From assembly GCA_000431535.1 (NCBI GenBank), contig HF991826.1, positions 172,744 to 236,743 of the forward strand: 64,000 bases of DNA. Direction: 5' to 3'. The notes beneath the pieces were generated by a model. That model made no database searches, was not told where the DNA came from, and was given only the letters and a program-made list of their open reading frames with translations. Shown here piece by piece: positions 19,189 to 27,165 of the stretch. Each line of letters opens with the position of its first letter. Positions within the stretch are counted from its first letter, which is position 1. A program made the position numbers and the translations under genes. Source of the stretch: Clostridium sp. CAG:678 (GTDB lineage: Bacteria > Bacillota > Clostridia > Oscillospirales > Acutalibacteraceae).

Positions 19189-19717
19189 AGAGATTACCCT
19201 CTGCCCATTCCTCTATCCAAGTCTTAAGAGCGTCAAGTGTTGAGGTATTCGGTACAAAATAGTCGGGGGTACAACAGTCATCAAGCGCTGTTTCAGAGGG
19301 GTGTTTCTGCTGTTCCTCACTAAGTGGGCTAACAAAATTCGTTCTTATAACCCGAAGATGAATCGCATCGAATCCCATATTTTTTATAGTATTTATTTCA
19401 TTAGGAAACCTACAATCAGGTATAATTACATAATCCCAATTCTCATAAAAATATTTAAGCAAGGTGACTACATGGTTGACCCACATTGAGGGGTTCTTTT
19501 TCCGAATAATATCAGTTCCTATATACTGTAATAGTTTCCTACCAGCCTTGTCTTTTTTACCGTCCCATCCGAAATAGTCTTTACAGATATGCTTTAATAA
19601 ATCCGCGTAATGAATAATCACAACTCTGTGTCCGTCTGATGATAATTTCTCTTTTAGAAAATTCGCTGTAGTATCTTTACCATGCTGTGCTTTACCTGAG
19701 ATCAATATAACCTTCAT
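19178..19717 (-). CDS. Deoxynucleoside monophosphate kinase (phage type)
   Basis: P-loop kinase that phosphorylates dNMPs during phage replication. The Walker A loop is GKAQHGKDT; PDCRFPNEIN is the conserved DxRFPNE motif of the phage dNMP kinase family. 179 residues. It forms a short operon with the HAD phosphatase and NrdD. Confidence 0.85.
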   Translation of the reverse strand: MKVILISGKAQHGKDTTANFLKEKLSSDGHRVVIIHYADLLKHICKDYFGWDGKKDKAGRKLLQYIGTDIIRKKNPSMWVNHVVTLLKYFYENWDYVIIPDCRFPNEINTIKNMGFDAIHLRVIRTNFVSPLSEEQQKHPSETALDDCCTPDYFVPNTSTLDALKTWIEEWAEGNLYGW

Positions 19718-19733
19718 AAATCCTCCTTATGTA

Positions 19734-19922
19734 TCAGTACTCATAAATAACCGGGTTTACAGCACATTTTTCTATCAGCTTTTCTACACACTCGCAACAT
19801 AAATGCAAGTCCAAAGTACCGCCGTCATATTTAGTGCCGTACCCTAAGTGTTTGACCCAACTAAAGTCTTCGTTTTCATCCCAAAAATCTAAACTCTTAC
19901 CACACAAATTACACTTGTTAAT
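19734..19922 (-). CDS. Small zinc-ribbon protein with an ATT start codon
   Basis: A 62-codon frame not started by ATG, GTG or TTG. It reads NKCNLCGKSLDFWDENEDF, then GYGTKYDGGTLDLHLCCECV, with two CxxC pairs; I recall similar small zinc-ribbon proteins in Clostridia phages. An in-frame stop lies five codons upstream and the only near-cognate start is ATT at 19922, seven bases after GGGGG. The coding sense is strong; the ATT start is inferred. Confidence 0.7.
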   Translation of the reverse strand: MNKCNLCGKSLDFWDENEDFSWVKHLGYGTKYDGGTLDLHLCCECVEKLIEKCAVNPVIYEY

Positions 19923-19961
19923 ACTCCCACCCCCTTAATTTTGGTTAATAAAAGACTGGTT

Positions 19962-20354
19962 TTATGTTGATTTTAAAACACTATCATCAATGACAACGAA
20001 TGAATCAAGAAATTTGTCTAGTTCGTCATTTTCCTCCATAGCATCATCGGTTTGATTTTTGTCTTCTGAATCTAAACTTTGATCTAATTCAAATGAAAAC
20101 GGGGTCATGTTCTGTGTCGGAAAGGTTGCTACCTCGGCAAGATGTCTTATTCCGTCCATGAATGCCTGTGCGGTGTCAGAGGTCGTTTGCACTTCAAATT
20201 CCATCCTATTTTCTAAACCAAATAAAAAAGAAGTCCCGTCTGAACTAATATTTGTTCCTTTAAATCTTGCATTTTCAAACTTATATATCTCTTCGGTAGG
20301 AGTACTATATGTAATTCCGCTTAGAGGATTGTAAACCCAGTTAATGTAAACCAC
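19962..20354 (-). CDS. Unrecognised phage protein, acidic C-terminus
   Basis: 130 residues with a beta-rich N-terminal half and a very acidic tail (about residues 92-122). Overlaps the end of the polymerase gene by 34 bases, suggesting translational coupling. No family recognised; an accessory replication role is only guilt by position. Confidence 0.6.
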   Translation of the reverse strand: MVYINWVYNPLSGITYSTPTEEIYKFENARFKGTNISSDGTSFLFGLENRMEFEVQTTSDTAQAFMDGIRHLAEVATFPTQNMTPFSFELDQSLDSEDKNQTDDAMEENDELDKFLDSFVVIDDSVLKST

Positions 20355-23300
20355 TTCCCATCTTTTTGATATGAATTACAAAATATCAGATCATATTTAT
20401 GAATCGGAGTTGCATTGAATACACCATTCCATACAGTGAATCTGCTCTCTTTCCCACTTCCTATTGACTTGGTAAACACAGAATATCCTATTTGCTTATG
20501 GTCTTTGTGTTTGTATATGGGACGTATATCTAAAACATAAAGTTTTCTGCGGTCTTCTTCACGTCCGGTAATATACCCCATATATCCCAAAGCATTAATG
20601 GTGTTTTGCACTTTTAACTTATCGTCTAAGTCGGGCAGATTTAAGTTATTTATAATTTCTTCTACACCTCGAAGGATAGAGCGTATGTCTAATAGCGTAT
20701 AACTTTTTGCAATACCTCCAGATTTTGTTTCACCAATTGAGTATTTTCGAACAATAGGTTCTACCAAACTACCATCAACTTTTGACTTAGCGATTTTCTT
20801 AGCCCTGCCCTTGTTGAATACATCATAAAACATTTCTGTTATGCGCAATAATTCTCTTTGATTTCCGAACTCTGAAAAATAATCAATTTTAATAAGGATA
20901 TTAAGTTGTCTGGAATCTAAAGAGGTTTTCTCGTCAAGATCATATAGTAAGTCAACGAATTTGCTATAATGATTGTTCTGAGCGAGTTCATATAATTCTA
21001 CTGCTGTATTTTTACTCATAAACTTGACAGAAGATAAGCCCTTTGCAATTATGTTTTTATCCTTGTCATAAAAGTAATTACTTTTTGAAAGACCGAACTT
21101 CGGCATTGTTACCTTTATTCCGACACGATTAGCATAAGCTGTACCGTTAGCGATGTCTTCATCATTCGCGGCATTATTAAGAAATGAGGTAAGGAATTCC
21201 AGCGGATAATAATACCTGTAGTATGCACACAGATACCCTAATAGGCAGTACGCGATGCTATGGTTAAAACCAAATTGATACGAAGCACTATCCTCAATAA
21301 CTTGTAAAAATTCTTTTGCTTCTGTTTCCGCTACTTCTCTTGGCTTGTCTGATTTTCCACAATACCCCTCAAGAATTGATGGCATTGCGGCATCCAATCT
21401 GTCTTTTTGCTTGCGTCCGATGGCACGCCTTATGTTATCGGCCTCACTTCCTGAAAGGCCGCATATTTGTTGTAGAAATTTAATTGTATCTTCTTGGTAT
21501 ATTAAATATCCTAAATTGTCTTTTAGAAGATTATCAATTATTTCTGAGGGATTTCTATGTATCTTTCTCGCTAATAAATCATTACGATATGATGTTCCAG
21601 ACGGTCTTATACAAGCCGTAACGATGGACATGTCAAAAATACTGTGCGGTTTAAATTTTTTTAAACAGTCAAATGCAAATGGACTTTCAAACTGAAATAT
21701 TCCTACTGGACTTGTTATTAAACTATCCCAAACTTTATCATCATTCCAATTTATCTCATGTGTTTTTGGATAATTTTCACCAATATAATTACAAGTGTCT
21801 CGTATTACTTGAACCGTTTTCAAAATCAGGAAATCGTATTTAGCAAGACCTGTATAGTCGTGAATATTATCCATATCCAACATAAGGCAAGTCTCCCCGT
21901 CCTTGTCAAACACACCGTAATTATCTGCCAGTGTCACGGGACTAATCACGATCCCAGCAGGGTGAACCGATTGAGAAATCTTTGTATCTAACAGTCCATT
22001 GAAATAGTAAAACAATTCAGGATATTTTGCCTTTGTACCATCTGGATCTTGATCAAAATCATCCTTTATCTTCGCTATATTTTTGAGATTCCAAGGGTTT
22101 TCAACTAAACTTCCATGTTCTTTTTCGTAGGTTATAGCTAAATGCCTTCCAACATCATCTATAACCCCTTTTGCTTGCATTGTTCCGAAAGATGCCACTC
22201 TTGCTGTTTTATCCGTGCCGAACCTATCAGTTATGTATTTGAAAATTGCTGGTCTGTCAGACTCAACAACATCAGTATCTATATCCCCAATCTCTTTTCG
22301 GTCTTCATTACAAAATCGAGAAAATACCGTGTGCCATGTTTCTGGGTTTAAATCGATAATATCAGTTACATATGCTACTCTGGAACCCCCAACCGAACCT
22401 CTTGCAGTGCCGATAGCCATTCCCTGCTCTCTGCACCATCTAACGATTTCTGATTGTCCCAGCATAAACCCGTCCATTTTCAGTTTTTTAAACACTCGCA
22501 TTTCTTCATCAATTGCTTTGCGAAATGACTGCTCCTGTTCTTTGGGAATAATTCCATTATCAAGTTTTTCTTGAAACATAGTTTCAACTGTCTCAGAAAA
22601 TTTTTTTGAATCCGCTTCTCTTGACCCATATAAAATCGGATATTTGATCGAAGTGTCAAGATCGATATCCTCTGTCATATCATAAAGGAGATTTGTATTT
22701 TCGATGGCAGACATATATTCGTCTTCATTCAAAGCTCCCTGCTCTTTAAATAATTCGACCAATTCATCATATGTCTTATACGAAAGATCAAAAGCATCCT
22801 CGTCTCCATATGACTTATGTTTGGCTGATAGAAGAACAGATCTACATTCTGCTTTATACTTACTTGAACTATGAGTATCCGTACCCGCAATTAATGGAGT
22901 CCCTAATTTCTTAGATAATTCCGCAAGTCGTTTATTGAAGTCTTTTTGATCAGGATGCAAATGAGGTTGTACCTCAAAAAAATCATACTTTTCCGCAAGC
23001 TCCATATATCTTGGATGGGATACTGGAAGTTTATTCAACGGTGATGCCAAACAAGCACTTGTCGAGATAATGTTGTCAGATATACTTAAAAACTCGTCAA
23101 AACTGATTCGATTTGTGTAATAAAAATGTTCACTATCTCCAGAAACACTAACAAGTTTATTTAATTCTTTTACACCATCTATATTCTTAGCCATGAGAAC
23201 AGTATGATAGTTGTCCCTAATTTTCTCATCAAGGGTCTCAGTAAGATAGATCTCAACAGAATGAATGTATCTAATTCCAGCGGCTTTGCAAGCCGCCCAC

Positions 23301-23437
23301 TTTTCCGTCCAATTCAACGGCTTACCATGCTCAGATATCGACAAAGCCTTTGCACCATTAGCGACTGATAAATCTATATAATCTTGATACTTAGTGCAAC
23401 TGTCTAACAAACTATACTCAGAGTGGCAGTGATACAT
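20321..23437 (-). CDS. DNA polymerase III alpha subunit (DnaE-type, phage)
   Basis: Replicative C-family polymerase, 1038 residues. The N-terminal PHP domain begins HCHSEYSLLDS; the palm has GTARGSVGGSRVAYVTDI and the catalytic GDIDTDVV; FGFNHSIAYCLLGYL and QFESPFAF are further conserved segments. It is shorter than typical host DnaE. Phages of the SPbeta group carry a similar DnaE-like gene with their own DnaB helicase and primase, as here, so this is probably the element's own replicase. Confidence 0.93.
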   Translation of the reverse strand: MYHCHSEYSLLDSCTKYQDYIDLSVANGAKALSISEHGKPLNWTEKWAACKAAGIRYIHSVEIYLTETLDEKIRDNYHTVLMAKNIDGVKELNKLVSVSGDSEHFYYTNRISFDEFLSISDNIISTSACLASPLNKLPVSHPRYMELAEKYDFFEVQPHLHPDQKDFNKRLAELSKKLGTPLIAGTDTHSSSKYKAECRSVLLSAKHKSYGDEDAFDLSYKTYDELVELFKEQGALNEDEYMSAIENTNLLYDMTEDIDLDTSIKYPILYGSREADSKKFSETVETMFQEKLDNGIIPKEQEQSFRKAIDEEMRVFKKLKMDGFMLGQSEIVRWCREQGMAIGTARGSVGGSRVAYVTDIIDLNPETWHTVFSRFCNEDRKEIGDIDTDVVESDRPAIFKYITDRFGTDKTARVASFGTMQAKGVIDDVGRHLAITYEKEHGSLVENPWNLKNIAKIKDDFDQDPDGTKAKYPELFYYFNGLLDTKISQSVHPAGIVISPVTLADNYGVFDKDGETCLMLDMDNIHDYTGLAKYDFLILKTVQVIRDTCNYIGENYPKTHEINWNDDKVWDSLITSPVGIFQFESPFAFDCLKKFKPHSIFDMSIVTACIRPSGTSYRNDLLARKIHRNPSEIIDNLLKDNLGYLIYQEDTIKFLQQICGLSGSEADNIRRAIGRKQKDRLDAAMPSILEGYCGKSDKPREVAETEAKEFLQVIEDSASYQFGFNHSIAYCLLGYLCAYYRYYYPLEFLTSFLNNAANDEDIANGTAYANRVGIKVTMPKFGLSKSNYFYDKDKNIIAKGLSSVKFMSKNTAVELYELAQNNHYSKFVDLLYDLDEKTSLDSRQLNILIKIDYFSEFGNQRELLRITEMFYDVFNKGRAKKIAKSKVDGSLVEPIVRKYSIGETKSGGIAKSYTLLDIRSILRGVEEIINNLNLPDLDDKLKVQNTINALGYMGYITGREEDRRKLYVLDIRPIYKHKDHKQIGYSVFTKSIGSGKESRFTVWNGVFNATPIHKYDLIFCNSYQKDGKWFTLTGFTIL

Positions 23438-23453
23438 AATATAACTCTTGATA

Positions 23454-23771
23454 TTATTGCCTCCTCTTGCAAAGCGGTTTTAGATATCTTGCACTCACAT
23501 TCATTTCTCCTCCACTTGATACCATATAATTAAAAAAGCCATTTCCAGTATCATCTCGTATGGTGTCAATAAAAATCACTCGCCTGACTTCGGGATTTAT
23601 GACCTTAACAACTTTAACAATTGCGCAAGAATCGTTGTCGGTGTCCTCATCAAAACTATACTCGCATATATCTCCGACAGTGGGACTTTTGTGATTTATA
23701 CAGTATTCATATCCTTTATTTTTTATCTTACGAATATTTGCTTGAGTATATATTTGTTTTTTGATAGTCAT
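23454..23771 (-). CDS. Unrecognised phage protein, SH3-like
   Basis: 105-residue basic protein. It has a central VGDICEYSFDEDTDNDS segment and a VIFIDTIRDDTGNG segment reminiscent of small SH3-like barrels, but no firm family. It lies between the polymerase and the MT-A70 methyltransferase. Confidence 0.55.
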   Translation of the reverse strand: MTIKKQIYTQANIRKIKNKGYEYCINHKSPTVGDICEYSFDEDTDNDSCAIVKVVKVINPEVRRVIFIDTIRDDTGNGFFNYMVSSGGEMNVSARYLKPLCKRRQ

Positions 23772-23780
23772 TGATACCTC

Positions 23781-24344
23781 CTATTGAACCGGAACTTCAT
23801 CACCCCATACATCGAATCCGGCTCTTTCTTGTCGCGCGTACATCTCAAGTTTTGAAAGATTTGGGTAGAGTTTATTTATAATTTCATATGAAATTTCAGG
23901 TTTCTGACTGTGTTTCTTAACTTTCTCTGTAAATACGGTATGTATTTTCCCTCTCATTTCTTTACTTACAGGGGTTAATTTGCCTCTATACATATATAGT
24001 AAGTATTCGTGACCATATCTGACCGTAAAGGCCGCAGGGATACCTGTTACCTTATTCCATATCATTCTCGCATGTAATTTATATCCAAGTTCCTCAGCTA
24101 TCTTTTGTGCATCAAAAAGATACTTATCTATCGTCCACAAAAATAAAATACTGTCATTGGTACAAAGATTTGCCGCTTGCTCTAAATGCTCTTTTATTAC
24201 TTCCAAAGAGCAAGTTGAATAATCTAATTTTGTACCACTACTGTTAGGGCGAGCAGACTTTCTGCCACCCTTTGTCTGTTTCCAAGGTGGATCTGCAAGA
24301 ATCAAATTATATGTATTATTCGTATTAAAAATATCTACTCTCAT
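23781..24344 (-). CDS. MT-A70-family adenine methyltransferase
   Basis: SAM-dependent N6-adenine methyltransferase of the MT-A70 type. It has LILADPPWKQ (catalytic DPPW), FLWTIDKYL, and MIWNKVTGIPAAFTVRYGHEYLLYMYRG, the conserved order of this family. 187 residues. Phage versions are thought to modify their DNA against restriction. Confidence 0.88.
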   Translation of the reverse strand: MRVDIFNTNNTYNLILADPPWKQTKGGRKSARPNSSGTKLDYSTCSLEVIKEHLEQAANLCTNDSILFLWTIDKYLFDAQKIAEELGYKLHARMIWNKVTGIPAAFTVRYGHEYLLYMYRGKLTPVSKEMRGKIHTVFTEKVKKHSQKPEISYEIINKLYPNLSKLEMYARQERAGFDVWGDEVPVQ

Positions 24345-24347
24345 AAA

Positions 24348-24560
24348 TCACCAGCCTAAATTTTCTACATTGTGACGATATAATTCATCCACACAATCCT
24401 CGCACAATTCTTCTCCGTCTATCTCATAATAATAATCATAACAATCGCAACCGCATTGATCGCAATACACATGAGTATCGCATGAACCAGATTGAGTGCA
24501 ATTGTCACAATCTAAGGCTCCATTACACCCCTTACCGTTGCAGTGGATCATAATGAACAT
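24348..24560 (-). CDS. Cysteine-rich small protein
   Basis: About 66-70 residues with twelve or more cysteines arranged as CxxC pairs (CDNC, CDQCGCDC, CEDC), likely to bind zinc. An ATG at 24551 is an alternative start. Overlaps the next upstream gene by 29 bases. Function unknown. Confidence 0.6.
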   Translation of the reverse strand: MFIMIHCNGKGCNGALDCDNCTQSGSCDTHVYCDQCGCDCYDYYYEIDGEELCEDCVDELYRHNVENLGW

Positions 24561-24765
24561 TCCTCACATGGAAAAAATCATCAAGAATCGTGTTAAGTTG
24601 TTTTTGACAATCCATACATAAATCCGGTTTCTGTCTAATATCGTATTTTTTTAGAAAAGGATCCTCTATTACAACCTGTCCCGCACTATCAACCACTTTG
24701 TTTAACATAACGAATCTATATGTCGTTCCGCATCTATCACATACCTTTGCGTCTATTTTAACCAC
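24532..24765 (-). CDS. Zinc-ribbon small protein
   Basis: 77 residues with CDRCGTTY at the N-terminus and CMDCQKQL near the middle, a split four-cysteine zinc ribbon. Similar proteins are common in Firmicute phages; the role is unknown. Confidence 0.6.
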   Translation of the reverse strand: MVKIDAKVCDRCGTTYRFVMLNKVVDSAGQVVIEDPFLKKYDIRQKPDLCMDCQKQLNTILDDFFHVRNVHYDPLQR

Positions 24766-24768
24766 CTC

Positions 24769-24891
24769 TTATTCCATATTTTCGAATTCACAATAATAGT
24801 GTGCATCATCATAATACGGACAAAAATCAGCACAATAAGAACTATCAGCATTAACACATATGCCTGTATATTCATCTAACCGTTTACACAT
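24769..24891 (-). CDS. 40-residue cysteine-rich protein
   Basis: Short frame from ATG at 24891: MCKRLDEYTGICVNADSSYC, then DFCPYYDD and a last Cys. The cysteine spacing resembles small proteins I know from Clostridia phages. GGGGTGA lies upstream of the start. It ends four bases before the neighbouring gene begins. Confidence 0.6.
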   Translation of the reverse strand: MCKRLDEYTGICVNADSSYCADFCPYYDDAHYYCEFENME

Positions 24892-24907
24892 CTTGATTCA
24901 CCCCATT

Positions 24908-25102
24908 TTATTGAGCCTCCTTGATTTTCTGTTTGATCTCTTCATAAGATTCTCTGCATTGAATATAATCTTGTATAATACATCCGCAAGGATTAAATGC
25001 AATATATATATTGTCATCATATACTTCTTCTATCCAATCAATGTTTATCAAATTGGGTCTATCCGTTTTGATGTTCGTGACTTCTATAAATCCCTTAATC
25101 AT
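24908..25102 (-). CDS. Unrecognised small phage protein
   Basis: 64 residues with a beta-strand-rich start and a helical acidic end (ESYEEIKQKIKEAQ). Overlaps the truncated PP-loop gene by eight bases. No family recognised. Confidence 0.5.
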   Translation of the reverse strand: MIKGFIEVTNIKTDRPNLINIDWIEEVYDDNIYIAFNPCGCIIQDYIQCRESYEEIKQKIKEAQ

Positions 25103-25301
25103 TATTTATCCTCCTTTCTTCGCACTGAGGTTTTAATGTGTTATTTATAAAGTCTATATGCTCCGGAAGTTCACCGCTTATATTTTCATCAAACATCACT
25201 TCCGAAAAAATCACCTCATCAAGCGGATAACCTTTCTCATGAGCGAGAATAATCGTTGCCACGCTGTCTTTCCCGCCGGAGCAACTGCATATGTATTTCA
25301 T
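25095..25301 (-). pseudogene. Truncated PAPS-reductase-like PP-loop protein
   Basis: Only 68 residues: the PP-loop SGGKDSVATI and VIFSEVMFD match the start of phage PAPS-reductase/sulfurtransferase-like proteins, which are usually well over 200 residues. The frame stops after HIDFINNTLKPQCEE. A standalone 68-residue protein would lack the rest of the nucleotide-binding fold, so decay is more likely than function. Confidence 0.65.
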
Positions 25302-25362
25302 TTGTCACCCCATTCAATTTAATCATCTATAGTTTCAATTTATTCATTTAACAATTTTATGA

Positions 25363-25959
25363 TTAAATTAACCAGTGTATGGTTGGGCTACCTTTGAAGC
25401 CTTTTCTCCAAACAAACCATGCGTAACATACAGCGCTTGATTTGTATTTATCAAACTCTCCGTTTTTTGCACAATTTACTCTTTGCGAAAATACATAAAC
25501 TTTTTCTGGTGGGTATGTTTTAAAAAGTTCGTTTCTTGACTTACCCTCAAGAAATTGTATTTTTAAAAGCATGGCAACCTTGCATCCTTCTTGAACTAAC
25601 TCCATTGCGTGCTCAACAAATTCCTGAGCATATTTATACGGCGGATTAGTAATTATATCGATCTTGTCTTTGAGCTGAGCGTTGAATGAAAAGAAATCCT
25701 TGACACCTCCGTAACCTCGGTCGATAAGATCGGTTGACCAAACATTATATCCGTTTTTTTTCAGTTCTTCTGATATGTGCCCTTCTCCACAAGCACACTC
25801 CCATATGTATGAGTGAAATTTTTCAACCGATAAAAGCATACTTACTGCTTTAGGATCAGTTGCATAATAATCATTTTCTTCTCTTTCACCTTTAGAATGA
25901 TTACTTGCAGCTAATGTAACAAAAGTTGCAGCTTTATTTCCTGTCCAATCTTTAGTCAT
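25363..25959 (-). CDS. DNA methyltransferase, NPPY class
   Basis: 198-residue SAM-dependent N6-adenine-type methyltransferase. It has a degenerate motif I (WECACGEGHISEEL), STDLIDRGYG (acidic loop) and the catalytic DIITNPPYKYAQEF. The C-terminal target-recognition part is short. Such solitary phage enzymes modify phage DNA. Third putative DNA methyltransferase of the element. Confidence 0.8.
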   Translation of the reverse strand: MTKDWTGNKAATFVTLAASNHSKGEREENDYYATDPKAVSMLLSVEKFHSYIWECACGEGHISEELKKNGYNVWSTDLIDRGYGGVKDFFSFNAQLKDKIDIITNPPYKYAQEFVEHAMELVQEGCKVAMLLKIQFLEGKSRNELFKTYPPEKVYVFSQRVNCAKNGEFDKYKSSAVCYAWFVWRKGFKGSPTIHWLI

Positions 25960-26041
25960 ATGTCACCTCTCAATTTAAAGCTATCATTTCTAACTTGATA
26001 AGCATCTCTGTGATAAATAATATCTGGATAGTTGCTTTGTG

Positions 26042-26128
26042 CTATCTGAATTCTGTTTCTCTGTTTTTTGTTTGAGCAACATTCCAATATGTACAGGGAG
26101 AACCGCCTAAAAGAATTTTTATTGGCAT
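26042..26128 (-). pseudogene. Remnant of a phage C5-cytosine methyltransferase
   Basis: A 28-codon frame reading MPIKILLGGSPCTYWNVAQT, then KNRETEFR and a stop. GGSPCTxW-AQTKNRE is the start of a phage cytosine-5 methyltransferase family (PC catalytic motif). No continuation of the enzyme is present in the 180-base gap, so this is a truncated leftover. Confidence 0.55.
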
Positions 26129-26147
26129 AAATTTCTAATAAATCACC

Positions 26148-27131
26148 TTACCTTAATACTAATCTTTTGTCGTATAGATGCTCGAAAACTTTTTGACCTT
26201 GATCGACAGGCGCATCCTTTTCATTTAATAAGTCTTCATAATCCCATAAGAATTCGACATTCACATATTGTTTAAGTTTCTGGATATGCTTGTCCTCTCT
26301 GATTCTTACATCTTTATCCAGAGCGAAAACCACACGACACCCGAGTTTTATTAAGATGCGCAACTGATTTGGATTAAGATGAGAGGTTAGGATTGCGCCG
26401 CAATTATGAATTCCCCACGTATCAGCAAGTAAAACGCTTTTGCAACCTTCAAAAAGAATGATCTCTTTTTTGTCCTGAATACTATCCATATTCTCGGACA
26501 AGCCGTATATGGTGTTCATAGTACCCCAAGAAAAGAAATAACAATATTTCCGAAGTTTTTTCTCTTTCCAATTTGGGTCAAGAGTTCGACCGCCTATATT
26601 TACTATCTTCCCGTTTACATTTCGTATTGGGTAAACAATTCTATCTGAAAATGCATCATATTTAACTTGAAACTTATCTATTGATTCTTTTGAAATTCCC
26701 TCTTTTAACCAAACTGATAGTTTGTCTAAAGAATACTCATACCTTTCCATGTAGTTATCTGGAAGAGGTTTTGATGAGTTCTGTTTTACACCCTTTATTT
26801 TTTTGGAAAATTTTTTGCAAGTAACTGTCGCAGCCATCTTTTCACGCCGAACGAAAACTTCTCCGTCTACACCGGCGTATTTTTTAATAATGTTAACGGC
26901 TTCCTTGTTTGAACAATTGTAGTAATGTTTAACAAATGTGTATAGATTGCCGCCGATCCCTGAACTATAGTCATAGAAAAGTGGGGGGTCTCTCCGAACG
27001 GAGAACGATGGAGTCTTTTCATCTTTAAAACAACTAAGCCCCCAATATTCTCCGTTCTTTTCCTCGAGATCGACAAACTGCGAAATAAACTCTACGATAT
27101 CAACCGATTGAATTAAGTCGTTTAATTCCAT
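26148..27131 (-). CDS. DnaG-type primase
   Basis: 327 residues. The N-terminal part (WGLSCFKDEKTPSFSVRR, then YDYSSGIGGNLYTFV) is the CHC2-like zinc domain, though only one of the usual ligands is obvious. A TOPRIM core follows: ILFEGCKSVLLADTWG, then RVVFALDKDVR for the DxD site. It lies next to the DnaB helicase gene, its usual partner in making Okazaki primers. Shorter than host DnaG and without a helicase-binding tail. Confidence 0.85.
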   Translation of the reverse strand: MELNDLIQSVDIVEFISQFVDLEEKNGEYWGLSCFKDEKTPSFSVRRDPPLFYDYSSGIGGNLYTFVKHYYNCSNKEAVNIIKKYAGVDGEVFVRREKMAATVTCKKFSKKIKGVKQNSSKPLPDNYMERYEYSLDKLSVWLKEGISKESIDKFQVKYDAFSDRIVYPIRNVNGKIVNIGGRTLDPNWKEKKLRKYCYFFSWGTMNTIYGLSENMDSIQDKKEIILFEGCKSVLLADTWGIHNCGAILTSHLNPNQLRILIKLGCRVVFALDKDVRIREDKHIQKLKQYVNVEFLWDYEDLLNEKDAPVDQGQKVFEHLYDKRLVLR

Positions 27132-27165
27132 GACAAATTATTTATTTAGCTTGATATTTCAATAT